Notes: generated from the sequence alone by a model not told the origin. DNA of 64,000 nucleotides from Ectobius pallidus (GCA_964059195.1 CAXKWD010000001.1:120089751-120153750); one strand, 5' to 3'; positions 26,767 to 38,430 are shown, numbered from the stretch's first letter. Program-made: numbers and translations.

Positions 26767-27339
26767 TTACCAATGCCGCCATTTGCGGTTTCTATGTATA
26801 GTTCTTATTGGAGGATCATATAAAAGTTCATTTCGTGTAAAATTTGTGAACATTTCTAATGCCCACTTAGGCTGATCAGAAGGCACGGAATGTCCAGCAT
26901 TGCGTACTAGTATGTCGGTGAATTTCCCAGCTGATTTCATGTAACCTGCTAGTTGTCCATTCACATACCAGGGAATACGTGTGGCATTATGATATTCTTC
27001 TGCTGCACTGAACTGTAGCTTACTGAACATATTCTTGGAGAGAGGATATGCTACAATTATGTCCAGCTGCCCACTGTAATAGAGAACTCTGTAGTGTTCT
27101 AGAATTTCTTCCAGATGAGGTCTTGCCGACTGCATCAAATCTGACGTAAGTTTCTCGAAAACCTCATTTTCTTGACTCTCATACGGTGCATCTCCAACGT
27201 GTAGTGCTTTTCGTACGTTGTTCTTCTGAACGTAATCGCTGTATACCTCTAGTAGTGCGGACTCTTTATCTTGCAGGATATTGTACATATTTTCGAAAGC
27301 TGTTGAAGTATAAAAATGTTGAAATGCTTTTATGCTACC
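26767..27339 (-). CDS. Serine carboxypeptidase, alternative terminal exon 6b (distal)
   Basis: 190 codons plus TAA, acceptor CTGTTTCAG|GGTAGC in phase 0. It encodes the C-terminal part of a family S10 carboxypeptidase: KALHVGD, YRVLYYSGQLDIIVAYP with the catalytic Asp, RIPWYVNGQLAGYMKSAG, and LVRNAGHSVPSDQPKWAL with the catalytic His. Spliced to exon 5 (32942-33108) it gives a 475-aa enzyme with Asp378 and His435. It has no frameshift or stop. It is related to, but clearly diverged from, exon 6a (29717-30307): GHSVPSDQP against GHMVPADQP, and a different C-terminal tail. No other exons 1-5 lie between 27340 and 29716. Either it is a second 3' end of the same gene, or the surviving piece of a lost paralogue. 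Confidence 0.93.
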   Translation of the reverse strand, partial: GSIKAFQHFYTSTAFENMYNILQDKESALLEVYSDYVQKNNVRKALHVGDAPYESQENEVFEKLTSDLMQSARPHLEEILEHYRVLYYSGQLDIIVAYPLSKNMFSKLQFSAAEEYHNATRIPWYVNGQLAGYMKSAGKFTDILVRNAGHSVPSDQPKWALEMFTNFTRNELLYDPPIRTIHRNRKWRHW

Positions 27340-29241
27340 CTGAAACAGATTTCAATTAAATGACAATATATTTTAGTTATGTCTGCAAAAATTCTACACA
27401 TACTACACTCTATAATTCTCACAACTTACACTCTTCTCTCAATTTTTTTAAATTGAAGTTTTAAATATAAATAGGAACATTGAACCTTAGTGTACGCAGC
27501 CCATAGCTATGTAAACTCTGTCACCATGACATTAAAAATAACATTTTCTGATACAGTGTTGAATGCGGATAACTCTACAAATCTGACATTGGTACAAGTG
27601 ACAGATTGCTGAAAAATAAGGTGATCTTGAATTGATTATTCTAAAATAATGGGAAAAATACATCTGATCATAGAATTACTGGTATGGAAGGAACGATTTA
27701 AAAGGATATGTTAATCATTCTAAAGCAATGTTAAGGATGATCTTGTATTTTGATTTTTACAATAACAGGAATTACAAATGACAATTGACAATTGACAATT
27801 CGAAACACAAAAATCTTTTAAATACACGGCTAAAAATAGCCTATTAGCTTGTCTATATATTAGCACATCTTGATTAAGCGGGTTTTTTCCTTATTTAGGA
27901 GAGAGACCACAGAATGTTCTCAAATTTTTATCAATACGAGAAGAAAGAGCTCTTGTATCCCACTATCGATAACTAAGTTACCCCGAGAGTTTCCTTAAAG
28001 ATAATAATTATTATACTGTTTTTTACACATTTTGTTTGCTTGTTCTAAAAATGGATTTAAATAAACAACATTTTATTATAATTATGTGAGCTTTAGCGCA
28101 GCATATCCTTATGTTATGATTGATTACAATACAAGCGAATGTCTAATACTAGGCTGCTCGTACAAAATAAACGAAGTACAACTACTAAATCACAAAAAAT
28201 ACAAAAAATGAAAATTCTGATATAAAGCGAAATGATATCAAAACAAGTCCGTGAAGGAATCCGCTGGCTTACAGTATAAAGGCCATTTAAAGGACCTTAT
28301 TATGGCCCAAGGTCTGGAAGCAGAAATAGTAAACTAGTTTTATTCAGACAAACACATTTCATATTTTTCTTTTTTGAAAATGTATTCAGTGATCCCCGCC
28401 TTACTCATGTAGCATTTATGTCAAAATCGACATCCTAGCAGCAAGTAAGGTCTCTTCTTGATGAAACCAAATTCGTTATACAACTTCAGTAAAATTAGTC
28501 ATACCTGGGAAATATCCACCCGTTGTTTAAGTTCTATTTCATTTTTACGTAAAGTTTATGGAAGTGAGAAATTATGTTTGAGTTTTGAAATCCTAGCTTA
28601 ATAAAAATATTCGCCCAGAAAGGCGTGTTCTTAATGATATAATAAGATTAGGCTCAGGTGTTTTAAGTGTAATAGGCCTATAAGTTACACTACCACTTGC
28701 ATGACACATTTCTTGTGGGGTTAGACAACTGCAATAAACGTAGCAAAAATAGCTCTCAGCAAATTCAGAACAAGCTTAATGAAAATTTTCGCTTACGTGC
28801 CTTGAAATATTCCTACAAAATTCTTGGTTATTAACCCTTAAATTGAAACGCTATTGTATACCATGTGAAGCAATAGTTTCTCTTAAGTTTGTAATCATAT
28901 AGGCTAACGGAAAATAAATTTGAAGAAACTTTTAGTAAGTTACAAGTTACAAGATATAAAATTTGGGCTTAACCATTGTGGTACAAATTATCTATGCAGT
29001 CCGGCATGGGAATTGAGTAATTAATTGAGTTTCCCGCATTTAAGGGTTAAGCAAATGAATTGCATTGAATTTGTCTGCAAATAATTTTGAAAACATTAGA
29101 CATGAATTCCTTTTTATAGTTTATGAATGTTGAAATTTATGTGAAATTTACGAGCCGTGTTTTTAAAGTAAGCACCGATAATTTAAAAAAAATCATTATT
29201 TTCCAAATACTTCTTTATCCTTCATTACCTTACATCTTACA
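27340..29241. other. Between the two alternative terminal exons, no gene seen
   Basis: AT-rich. I looked for upstream carboxypeptidase exons (GESYAG, GNGWTDP, GGPG) on the minus strand and saw none. This is what makes exon 6b dependent on the exons of 32942-53863. Confidence 0.6.
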
Positions 29242-29471
29242 CTACTCCTCCACATAGTCACCGCCGTTATTCAGGCATTTGTCGTAACGAGAAACCAGTT
29301 TTTGTATGCCTTCGTCAAAGAATGTTGCCGCCTGTGTTGGAAGCCAAGTCTGCACTTCTTGTTTCACAATATCATCGTCGTTAAAATTTTTTCCACCAAG
29401 GAATTTCTTCAGATGAAGAAACAGATGAAATTGCTTGGTGCCAAATCAGGACTGTAGGGAGAATGGTCGAA
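29242..29471 (-). pseudogene. Mariner transposase C-terminal fragment
   Basis: On the minus strand: FDHSPYSPDLAPSN, then after a one-base deletion LKKFLGGKNFNDDD, ending DEGIQKLVSRYDKCLNNGGD and YVEE with a stop. This is the C-terminal end of a mariner-family transposase, including the last catalytic Asp region (SPDLAP). The 5' portion is missing and the frame is broken. It lies between the two carboxypeptidase terminal exons. Confidence 0.88.
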
Positions 29472-29692
29472 TTGTTTCAACCAAATGATGCGATCAGATA
29501 TTTAGTATGTTTAGGAGTGGATTGCTGCAGGGTGGAATCATTTTGGTTCATGGTAATGCCCGGCCACACACAGCCAAGCGATTTTCATTTTCGTCCAAAG
29601 TTAATCAAGTCTATTGTATATATAATAGATTATAGACTTATTGCTGTTTACAATAATAGTGTTAGGTACCGTAGAGATTGATCAACAAAACC

Positions 29693-29715
29693 TTTATTCT
29701 CAACTTATATTTATT
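29693..29715 (-). terminator. Two AATAAA poly(A) signals after exon 6a
   Basis: AATAAA on the minus strand at 29710-29715 and 29693-29698, 1 and 18 nt past the TGA of exon 6a. The 3' UTR would be very short if they are used. Confidence 0.65.
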
Positions 29716-29716
29716 G

Positions 29717-30307
29717 TCATAAAAATTTTTCATAACCTTTAATGACTGTTCTATGTCGCCGATCATTCTGATAGAACTCGGATTCTGGGTATTCGAATTG
29801 ATCTTTTATAAATGTGATCATTAGGTGCAGTGCCCACTTCGGCTGATCAGCAGGCACCATATGACCAGCATTGCGCACTAACACCTCAGTGAAGTTCCCA
29901 CCAGATTTCATGTATCCTGCTAATTCTCCATCCACATACCAGGGAACACGTGTGGCATTACGATATTCTTCTGCAGCACTGAATTCTAATTTATTAAACA
30001 TGTTAACTAAAAGAGGATAAGCTACAACTAAATCTAATTGACCACTGTAATACAATACTCGGTAATTCTCCAGTAGCTCTTCAAGCGATGGACGTACAGA
30101 TTTCATTAAATCTCTAGAAAGTCTCAAGTAAACATTTGTATTGTGATCTGAAAATGTTACATCTCCAACATGGAGTGCCCTTCTTATTAATTTCTGTTGC
30201 ACAAACTGTCCATATCTGAAGTCTAGGTCGTAGTTCTGAACTAAAAAGTTATACATATTCTGATAATCGGTGAACGCCATAAAATACTGGCGAATGTGAC
30301 CCCTAAC
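29717..30307 (-). CDS. Serine carboxypeptidase, terminal exon 6a (proximal)
   Basis: 196 codons plus TGA, acceptor TTGTTTCAG|GTTAGG in phase 0. It encodes RRALHVGD, LYYSGQLDLVVAYP with the catalytic Asp (about Asp377), VPWYVDGELAGYMKSGG, and LVRNAGHMVPADQPKW with the catalytic His (about His434). NAT and NFT sequons are present. Joined to exons 1-5 it completes a 481-aa protein, the usual length for CPVL/vitellogenic-type carboxypeptidases. It resembles the exon at 62741-63289 more than exon 6b, for example in sharing DGELAGY and GGNFTEVLVRNAGHMVP. Being nearest to exon 5 and followed at once by poly(A) signals, it is the likelier default 3' end. Confidence 0.95.
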   Translation of the reverse strand, partial: VRGHIRQYFMAFTDYQNMYNFLVQNYDLDFRYGQFVQQKLIRRALHVGDVTFSDHNTNVYLRLSRDLMKSVRPSLEELLENYRVLYYSGQLDLVVAYPLLVNMFNKLEFSAAEEYRNATRVPWYVDGELAGYMKSGGNFTEVLVRNAGHMVPADQPKWALHLMITFIKDQFEYPESEFYQNDRRHRTVIKGYEKFL

Positions 30308-32941
30308 CTGAAACAAAGTTTTACATGAACATATTTACTCTCATTGCATGGTTATGTGAACTTCAAGGGAAAATGTTTTAAACATCGGAGATATTAAAAT
30401 ATTTATTTAAAACTACGACACTTAGATCGATTTTCATGTTTCTGGTATGCTTAAGGAAATTAAGGACTTCAAATGTGAATAAAAATACTGAAGATTTTGA
30501 ATTCTAAAGAGAGATTCTGAAATACGAGAAGGCTTTTCGGAAAAATGGGCAGTGTGTTGCTCATAGAGACGGCTGGTACTGAGCTCCATTATTGCGTGGA
30601 TGTTCATAGGCAACCTCCACTTAATAACTTACTGTTCCAAATAAAACAGTTTTGATTCTCACTGTGGTTTTCATTTTATGCCCCATCGGTGGTTGAATAA
30701 AAATAGTCCTCATATATCGGTTGACTATCTCCCAATTTTTCCTTTTACTCAGTAGTGCTAATTTGATTCAAACAAATAAAACTCAGCTAAACTTAATGAC
30801 TCGATTATTTTTATATGCAGAGGATACAATTATAATTTTTTGATTGAGTTTAGGTGAGACACTTATCACAGTACTATTAACATGAGACTAATGTTGAAAA
30901 ACGCCTTTAACTGAATTCTGATAAATAGAACATATTTTTTCGCCATTAATTACTGTTGGTCTCAAATCGCTTCAGTCTCTTCCATGTATTCATTTACATA
31001 ACCCGATGTTCTTATGAAGTTGTAAGTGATACCTGAATGTCTTCTCGTGTCAAGTATTTAAGATACGCGAACTACCAGCTTTAAGGTGGGATAAGCATAC
31101 CGCATAATAACTTTTAACAGTGTAATCTGTCATTCAATATTATATTAACATAAGGTCCCCAACCCCCAATATAGTTCTTCGAGAAAGCTTTTCTATGAAC
31201 TCGAACGGACCCTAAATCGGAGATAGCCCCTATATTTAGTCTGTCGGAGATATGAATAACGTTATGGCTGCCAAGTCTTCACAAATTCTTTTAGTTTTTC
31301 CATTTTTAAAGGGCAGCTGGAATATAAAATTTTGGCAGCTAGATGTGCCAGTATAGTCTGCTAACTTTACAATTTTACCTGTCCTTCAAGTTTGTTTGGA
31401 AAATGTATAGAATATACCTAAACTAAAAAAAATGTAGCTCTATGTAATATATAACTGATGGAGATACGACAAAAAGTCATAGGACCAAACTCGTAGCTCT
31501 CGCAAAATACGTTACTGTTGATTAAACAGAGACCGTCCCCTTTTTCCTTGGCCTGGTGGGGATCAATCGAGGATTCTTCTTGGCCATCTCTCCAGATATA
31601 CAGGTATCCTTCTAACTCTGCCGTGCTATTATAGTATCCTTGTTTTTAGTCGATCCGGGACAATTATTTCGTCTTCATTCTCCTACCAATTTCTTATTTT
31701 TTTTTTATCTTTTCTCGCCTTGACACTTAAATGCTTCCAACCATACATCTCTTCCACTTCGTTAATATGACTTCAGACTGTCAGTGAGAATCCAACATTC
31801 TGCGCCATACATAAAAATACTCGCCACATTATTACTTGCAGGATAACTTACTAAACTTTCTAATCCTATTTATTTCTTGGCTCCACAGTGTTCTAGTAAC
31901 ATTTCTAGTCTAGCTATTCCTACTCTATATTTCTCTCTCACACTTCTCTAAGGTAGGCTTACGTATTGGGCAATTCAAATCAAAACTGGGGTTTTAAAGA
32001 TGCATTGCACACCAGTGGCGATTCTCCGTTGATTTGTTTAAATGCCAGAGTCACCCATTGCCTTCAATAAATTAACAATACATATTATACATAATGTAAT
32101 ATATTTTAAGTTAATTGTTTCGTTTTTAAAGAATGTATAATTTCGTATTGTCTATCTATAATCGTCAGTATTCAGCACTAATTGAATATTTTACTTACTT
32201 TCGCCTGCTCCCTAAAAAAGCTAACACTTGCTTTGGAATAGACTTCCTTAGTGCACCCTACCTTGCTATGGAATGGATGCGTTTTCAAGGGAATGTTTTG
32301 GCTAGCGAGAGCCACTTGGTTGCTATGACATCTCATTATTTAAAATAATTTTACCAAATGTTAATATCTAAGTTTAAAAAGAGGAAACAGGAAAGTTCTC
32401 CATATTACAAGATTTTGATACCCTTAGGAGATGGTGAGGTTGTCAACCTATGACAGCAACCACCATTGCTCCCAATAAAAGATCGTGGTACTGAACTTTT
32501 AATGCAAGTTTAATTTTAAAAAAAGCCAATGAAAATAATAACCAAGAATTTTAACTACGTTACGTATGTATCAGACAGGATAATCATATAATCCATAGGT
32601 TAATTTTTGAAGGCCTGTGGTTAGGTATTTTTGGAAAGGAAAACATTCTTTTGAGGGCTTATACTAGCAAGTAGGTGCCCAGAATAAAAAAAAATTTAAT
32701 AAATAAAAAGTAGAAATACCCATTTGTCTACGATGCTTCTAAGTGATTTTATAAGTTCAATATCCATTTATGGAAGAAAATAAAACACATCTGCCCCTCA
32801 AAGAGCGTGGCCCTAATTCCTGTTTTAGTAGAACGATACTAGTACGTATTATAAAATAGGATAAAAGGTTTTGATCTATGAAACAGCAACCAAGTAATTG
32901 TGTCGCTTCATCATATGTCATTATGAAATGAAAAAACGTAC
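30308..32941. other. Carboxypeptidase intron 5, no gene seen
   Basis: 2.6-kb intron between exon 5 and exon 6a (5.6 kb if spliced to 6b). No recognisable exon or delimitable repeat. Confidence 0.6.
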
Positions 32942-33108
32942 CATATAAGCTTTCTCGTAATCTTCTTTCTCAATCGATCGAATAACTTCTTCTTCAAGCT
33001 CGTGCATGACGTCCCGGATATTGTTGTCAATAAATCCCAGCTGGTACAAGAACGAACTCATGTCCATCATGTTTACAGGATCCGTCCATCCGTTGCCTAC
33101 AGCTATGC
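32942..33108 (-). CDS. Serine carboxypeptidase, exon 5
   Basis: Acceptor TTTCAACAG|GCATAG and donor TATATG|GTACGT on the minus strand. It encodes (G)IAVGNGWTDPVNMM, a highly conserved S10 segment (GNGWxDP), and ends EKEDYEKAYM. It starts two bases into a Gly codon shared with exon 4 (LKG/IAVGNG) and ends in phase 0. That is exactly the phase with which both candidate terminal exons start. This phase match is the reason either exon can be used. Confidence 0.95.
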
Positions 33109-33825
33109 CTGTTGAAAACAATTTGAAAAAGAGTTACGGTCATATTTCGCTCTTAAAAATGTACAATGCTAAAATATAGAGCCTACTATATTAGTATTAT
33201 CACTTATCAGGAAAACATAAATTCCGAGGATGCACTAAAGTCAAATGGTTATTAAAATAATCTAATTTAATTATTTGCCTATAATGTTAAAAAATAAATT
33301 AAGGACCACCCGAACGAGCACATGTATATCAAACTTAACCTAAACGAGATTTTATCACTAAGTTTTATACATATCTAAATTTGTTTTACAGTTTTTCCCT
33401 TCAAACAAAATTGCATTTTTAAAGTTTAATCGAAATTGAAGATTAATCGAGGGATAATACTTATTGCGTTGTAATTTACTTGAATTTTTACTTACAAAAG
33501 AAGTACTGTACTCTGATGGTCAGACGGATCGCGATGGAGCTCGAAGGATGGCCTGCTTAGATATATCATCACAGCCGTAATTAAAGTGAGCTCTGCATGA
33601 CACGGCTCAGTTTGGTGAGGTCGGGTTCCGGTTCTGTGCAATACCATGGCTTAATTTTCTGCCTATAGTACGAATAGAGAATGAGTGAAGTCATTTAGTG
33701 CAATATTACACGGGGGTGCCACTTGGTATTGTTTTCAAACTTTCTCCAGCCGCGCGGTTTTGTCTTGTGACGTCACGTGGATGAAGGGCCATCCCTCACC
33801 CGTAAGGAGTGAAGGGAAAGAGCTG

Positions 33826-33828
<3 letters not shown>

Positions 33829-33876
<48 letters not shown>
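33829..33876. repeat. (TA)n microsatellite
   Basis: About 23 uninterrupted TA units, directly against the SINE at 33877. Confidence 0.95.
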
Positions 33877-33881
<5 letters not shown>

Positions 33882-34080
33882 CTAGCTTTCTGTGCCCATT
33901 GTCGCTTGGTTCTATCCCGATCCGGGTCGATGTCATTTATAGTCTATGTGCATAAATGAAACTGACCTATGTCTCTAAATTTACAGGCTCCCTCTGTTGA
34001 GGGAGAAAATTCCGGGTTACCGGCGATGGTTACAAGGCTAAATTGCAGTACACCCCTTTCATTAAATACCGCAAAAAACA
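33877..34080 (+). mobile_element. tRNA-derived SINE, family 2, diverged and headless
   Basis: GGCACTAGCTTTCTGTGCCC, B-box-like GGTTCTATCCCGATCCGGG, then GGGAGAAAATTCCGGGTTAC, CGGCGATGGTTACAAGGCT and a CATTAAATA end. These follow the order of blocks in 17443-17655 with many substitutions. The extreme 5' end is replaced by the TA microsatellite. Confidence 0.75.
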
Positions 34081-35484
34081 AACTAGTTGGTGTGTGGTAT
34101 AAAAATACTTCCATTGTCCGCTAGAAGTGTACATACTCGTACTAGGTACATTATTTTATGGCAATTCAGCAACTAATATAGGCCTAAATAGTATTGTATA
34201 GATTAATTCTTTCATTTTTCCTGCAATTAGTGTATAAATAATTATAACTTACAGCATTTTAATAGTTATAAGAGTTCGTTGGTTAGGCCACAAGTTGGGC
34301 AGCTATTTATAAGAGTTCAGGTCGTCGGGTCTGGTATTTATAGCTGTACTTAGATTCTGATGAAGTTACTGGGGGAGCGATGATTGAAATCCTGTTATAT
34401 TATTTATTGTCACGTAGAAAATGGGAATGCCAGTTAATTAGCTCAGATGGTAGTTGGTAGCACGAGGATTCTTATCCGGGTCGTGGTTACAGAATATCGG
34501 GGCTATGTTAACTGAGGGGTCGATGTTAAGGATTTAGGATAATTAAACAGTACAATTGATTTCCAGATCTAAATATATTCTTCCAAAAATGATTTTCCTT
34601 GTGTTATAAAATTAATATTGTCTTTGAGGTTAGATGATGTAAGTTCGTCGATTAATGTCTGTCTTTCACTTTGGTAACTATATTCAATATTATATTAGTA
34701 ATTACTGGGTTAATTCATACGCGCTATTCGTTGATTATTTCTCTTTCCACTTATATTAATTCGTTGTATCTATTTCTACCACGCGGAAAATTTACTTAAA
34801 CAAGATTCTAATTAACCTTCACTAATTATAATTTCACTTGATTACTTTTTATCAATGTCTTTATAAATACAATATGATTGACTTACGCGCTTCGCTGAGT
34901 TCCTATTAATCCATTTATAATGCGCGGATATATTTCACTTTTATCTCTATAATTATGCTGTCTCTCGAAATTACTTTATATATTATAGTTAAGTTACGTG
35001 GTGTAATTTTTAGTCCTAAGTAACGTGGAGTCTGTCTTCAGTCTAATGATCGAATGATGGTGATTTCGGGGCTCTCGGTGCTAATATGTTCTTAGGATGT
35101 AGTGGGGGAAGGTAGATGTCATTGGTTGTGTTAATGTATAAGTTGCTTCTAATTGGTTGCAGAGATTTTGGTCTGCTATACTGTTTAAAATAATGTCGGT
35201 TTAAGAGAGCGTCCAACGCTACTCTGGCTTTGGTCATTAATTCTAAAATGTGTCAAAATCCCTTGTCGTCTTGAAGTCTAGCGAACCGGATGTGGGAGGA
35301 GTCGTTTTTAGTATTTGTATCAATAACTCTGATAACTGAAGGTTATCATAGTCCAAGTTGTTTTATCTGTATGGGTTAATTTATTCTGCATTTATTGGTA
35401 CCAGTCCGTACTCTGAGTGATGTAAATCAAAAGAGTTATTAATGTTTTTATATTAACATGATAGAAGGGTTAATAAAACATTTA
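34081..35484. other. Carboxypeptidase intron 4, no gene seen
   Basis: AT-rich. A weak tRNA-like patch (TTAGCTCAGATGGTAGTTGG, about 34438-34490) lacks tRNA pairing. Confidence 0.5.
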
Positions 35485-36826
35485 TGGCCGAGTGCACCAA
35501 CCTCGGTATTCAGAATACCGCGGTAAAGTTGCTTAGTTTACCCCGGTAATGTCATACTTTCGTTGCACCGTGCTCGGTTTCGACTTTTATCGCGGTAAGA
35601 TGCAAACCGGCCGTGAAGGAGCTGTAAAGTGAGAAAACCGCTGTTTTCTTTCCAAGATGGAGATCAGCGTAATGTATCATATTTACGATATCTAGGCCAA
35701 AAGCTAATTGAACATAAAGAATAATGGGAGACAGGTGGGGTCTATTTGAAGAATGAACGATGGTGCATATCTTTGCAAATACTGTGCTGTAACATCGATT
35801 GAAATGACTTTTCTTTCTAACCTCAACCAAATCAGGTCCATCGAGTAGGCTAGTGGGCGTAACCACGATTATTACGATTATTACGATTAGTACAGTATTT
35901 ATGGTGTTTGAAATCAGTTTGAATTCAGACGACATATATATGCAATACAGTATAAGATTCCATTTTATCCTTATAAACTTTTATTACTGAACAAAAAGGC
36001 AACAAATAAATGAAATATGGAAAACCAGTGGTCCTAGGCCAAATTTAAGTGAATGGCTGCATGCATCACGATATAGCCTGTGTATCGGTATATAGGGTAT
36101 GTAAATCAATTTATCATACCTGCCCGTACACGAACATAATTATAACAGCCCTTTCATGGCTATGCACATGATTTTGCACCTAAAATTTCTACTAGTCGTA
36201 CGGGAATAAAAGCGAGGCTATGTCGAACTCAGAGGAGAGATTTCGTGGTGTTGCTTTGCCTTGTATTGCAAACGTGTGAGAATTATTCTTTAAAACATCA
36301 ATGTTATTTTATTTAAATGTACAGACAGGTGGGATCTATTTGAAGAATGAACGATGGTACATATGTTTGCAAATACTGTGCTGTAACATCGATTGAAATG
36401 AGCTTCCTTTCTCACCTCAACCAGAGCGAAAGCAACTCATTTCACGTTTGGTACAGTATCTATGGTGCTTGGATTCGAAGTATGAATTCAGACGACATAT
36501 AGACGCAATATAATATTCCCTTTTATCCTTATGAACATCTTTTTTATTGAATAATAAGGCATCAAATACATTGAATTTGGAAAAAAATTTGGCCTACGAG
36601 CGAGCCACCGTGACTGGCAGACGTGCAGAGAGAGAGAGAACCTAGCGGCCATGGAAGACACCATCAAAGAAAAATGGATTCGGAGCAGAGTAACAGCAAT
36701 ATTTCCAAGCATTAGCAAACCGCGGTATTTTCGCAATGGTGCACAGAGATTTTGAGAATACCCCGGTATTACGTTTACCGCGGTAACGAAACGGCTGAGA
36801 AAACCGGAGAATGGTGCACTCGGCCA
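35485..36826. mobile_element. PIF/Harbinger-like element (1342 bp) with internal direct repeat
   Basis: Begins TGGCCGAGTGCACCA and ends with the exact inverse TGGTGCACTCGGCCA. It is flanked by TTA on both sides (35482-35484 and 36827-36829). Both arms contain ACCGCGGTAA words. Inside, about 290 bp starting near 35730 recurs in direct orientation near 36322 (shared GAAGAATGAACGATGGT, TGCTGTAACATCGATTGAAA, CAGACGACATATA). The 127-codon minus-strand frame at 35552-35935 has no family I recognise. Transposase motifs are absent, so it is probably non-autonomous. Confidence 0.85.
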
Positions 36827-37416
36827 TTAGTATTTTATATGAAACTGTAGTAGATGTTGTCCGCTATTAATTGGTGTAATTAGTTTTGTTGTGGCCATTT
36901 CCCTTATGGAGCAATTAATGTTTAAAGTTAGGTGTGTTATGTGCGAAGACTAAACTGTAGGGTGCGTATTGTCAGTCGGGAGGGGGCTATGCATGATGTT
37001 CTCGGTTGAATTGAGTACGAAGAACGATTACATAGTGAAGTATTAAAATTAAATTAACAATTCCTGCCTAATTCGAATAAGAACAATATAAATAGTCCTG
37101 CATTATATCTCATGAAACTCTAATACATAAAATTATCTCGACATCACCTGCAGCATTGATTTTAGCCTGTAAAAACAGCTTCAGTAACCAAATCCGATTG
37201 AATTTCAGAATTTCTGCCACATAGGCCGACAGAATAGTTATTATAAGTTACTTTAGGTTGACATGCTAGAACTCTTGATAGTTGCTGCCTGAAATTAAAT
37301 ATTAAATATTATCCATCTGTTTTCCATTCACTTCATATGAGTGAGGAGATGCCACTTGTCTCTCACCCTTGCCACGTCACACCCCGCAGCCAATGTGGCT
37401 AGTGGTGTAACCGTTA

Positions 37417-38033
37417 TGGGCCATTCAGATAGAAACTTAACCGTAAACGTAAGAACGTAAACTTAAACGCAAACTTTAGCATGACATTGAGCATTCGCAA
37501 TGAAAACATAAACGTAGGTAACAACCAATCACAAACGAGAACGTGAACAACTAATAAAATGGCTGCAGCAGACGAAAATACTTTCATGTTTCTATTAAAC
37601 ACATGTAGGCCATTAAAAATTGAAATCATACAAGTGTATGCAGGCACATAAAAAATTAACAGAATATTATATGGGCTGTATTTAATCCTGTAGTTCATTT
37701 CTTGGGGAACTAATTTTCATATATTTTCCTTCAATGCCGCATCTTTATATAATGGATGCCATTTATCATAATGACGAGTTTCTCATTCATAGACGCCATC
37801 TCTTGGCTACTTCCACTTCCGTCTCCTGTTCTGTTCTCTGATTGGTTGTATCGTTATTTTTCGCACAAACATAACGCAGAAGCTTGGTGTTTGCAAGGTT
37901 CTACGTTACGTTTAATTTTGCGTTTAAGTTTCACGTCTACGTGATGCATTGTGAAGGGTCACATTGAAAAACATGGCCCCAAACTTCTATGTTTACGTTA
38001 CGTTTACGGTTAATTTTCTATCTGAATGGCCCA
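37417..38033. mobile_element. PIF/Harbinger-like MITE (617 bp)
   Basis: Begins TGGGCCATTCAGATAGAAA and ends with the exact inverse TTTCTATCTGAATGGCCCA. TTA flanks both sides (37414-37416 and 38034-38036). The arms are rich in CGTAAAC/GTTTACG words. No coding capacity recognised. It lies 590 bp from the element at 35485-36826, in the same intron. Confidence 0.9.
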
Positions 38034-38355
38034 TTAGTATTTTAAGAGTCTTGATATTACATAGTAGTGGTCAACGACATCAGTGGTATATCATACACTA
38101 CAATTGTTTTAGGACATTATTTAAGTTTATATTATCATAACAAATGGATGAATTTTACTTTCTCTAGTTAGTATTAAACTAAAAGTTCCCTGTTTTCGCA
38201 CAGATTATCTCAATCTCTTGGTTTACGTATGCAGGAAAATAACACTCTGTAAGAACTAATAGGCACATGAATCCTATTAATTATAGTTATTTGACAAAAT
38301 ACGGGGATTTTAAAACGATTAACCTACAATGATATTTTGAAGTTTCTATACTCAC

Positions 38356-38430
38356 CCTTCAAGTTAATTTTGAGCTTTGCTGTGGGATTTTTCCTATGTA
38401 TTGTGTAGCCCAGTGTTGGTATGTATTTCC
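38356..38430 (-). CDS. Serine carboxypeptidase, exon 4
   Basis: 75 bp, too short to stand out as a frame. It is identified by phase-correct splice sites (acceptor TTATTTTCAG|GGAAAT, donor GAAGG|GTGAGT) and the conserved S10 peptide (G)KYIPTLGYTIHRKNPTAK then LKINLK(G). It completes the Gly of exon 3 (GESYAG/KYIP) and gives the first base of the Gly of exon 5. The segment lies just after the catalytic Ser in the fold. Confidence 0.95.

Noticed and set aside
35552..35935. 127-codon minus-strand frame as a possible transposase
   Set aside because: It has no DDE, helix-turn-helix or zinc-finger pattern that I can identify. It lies within a Harbinger-like element but is not supported as a gene.
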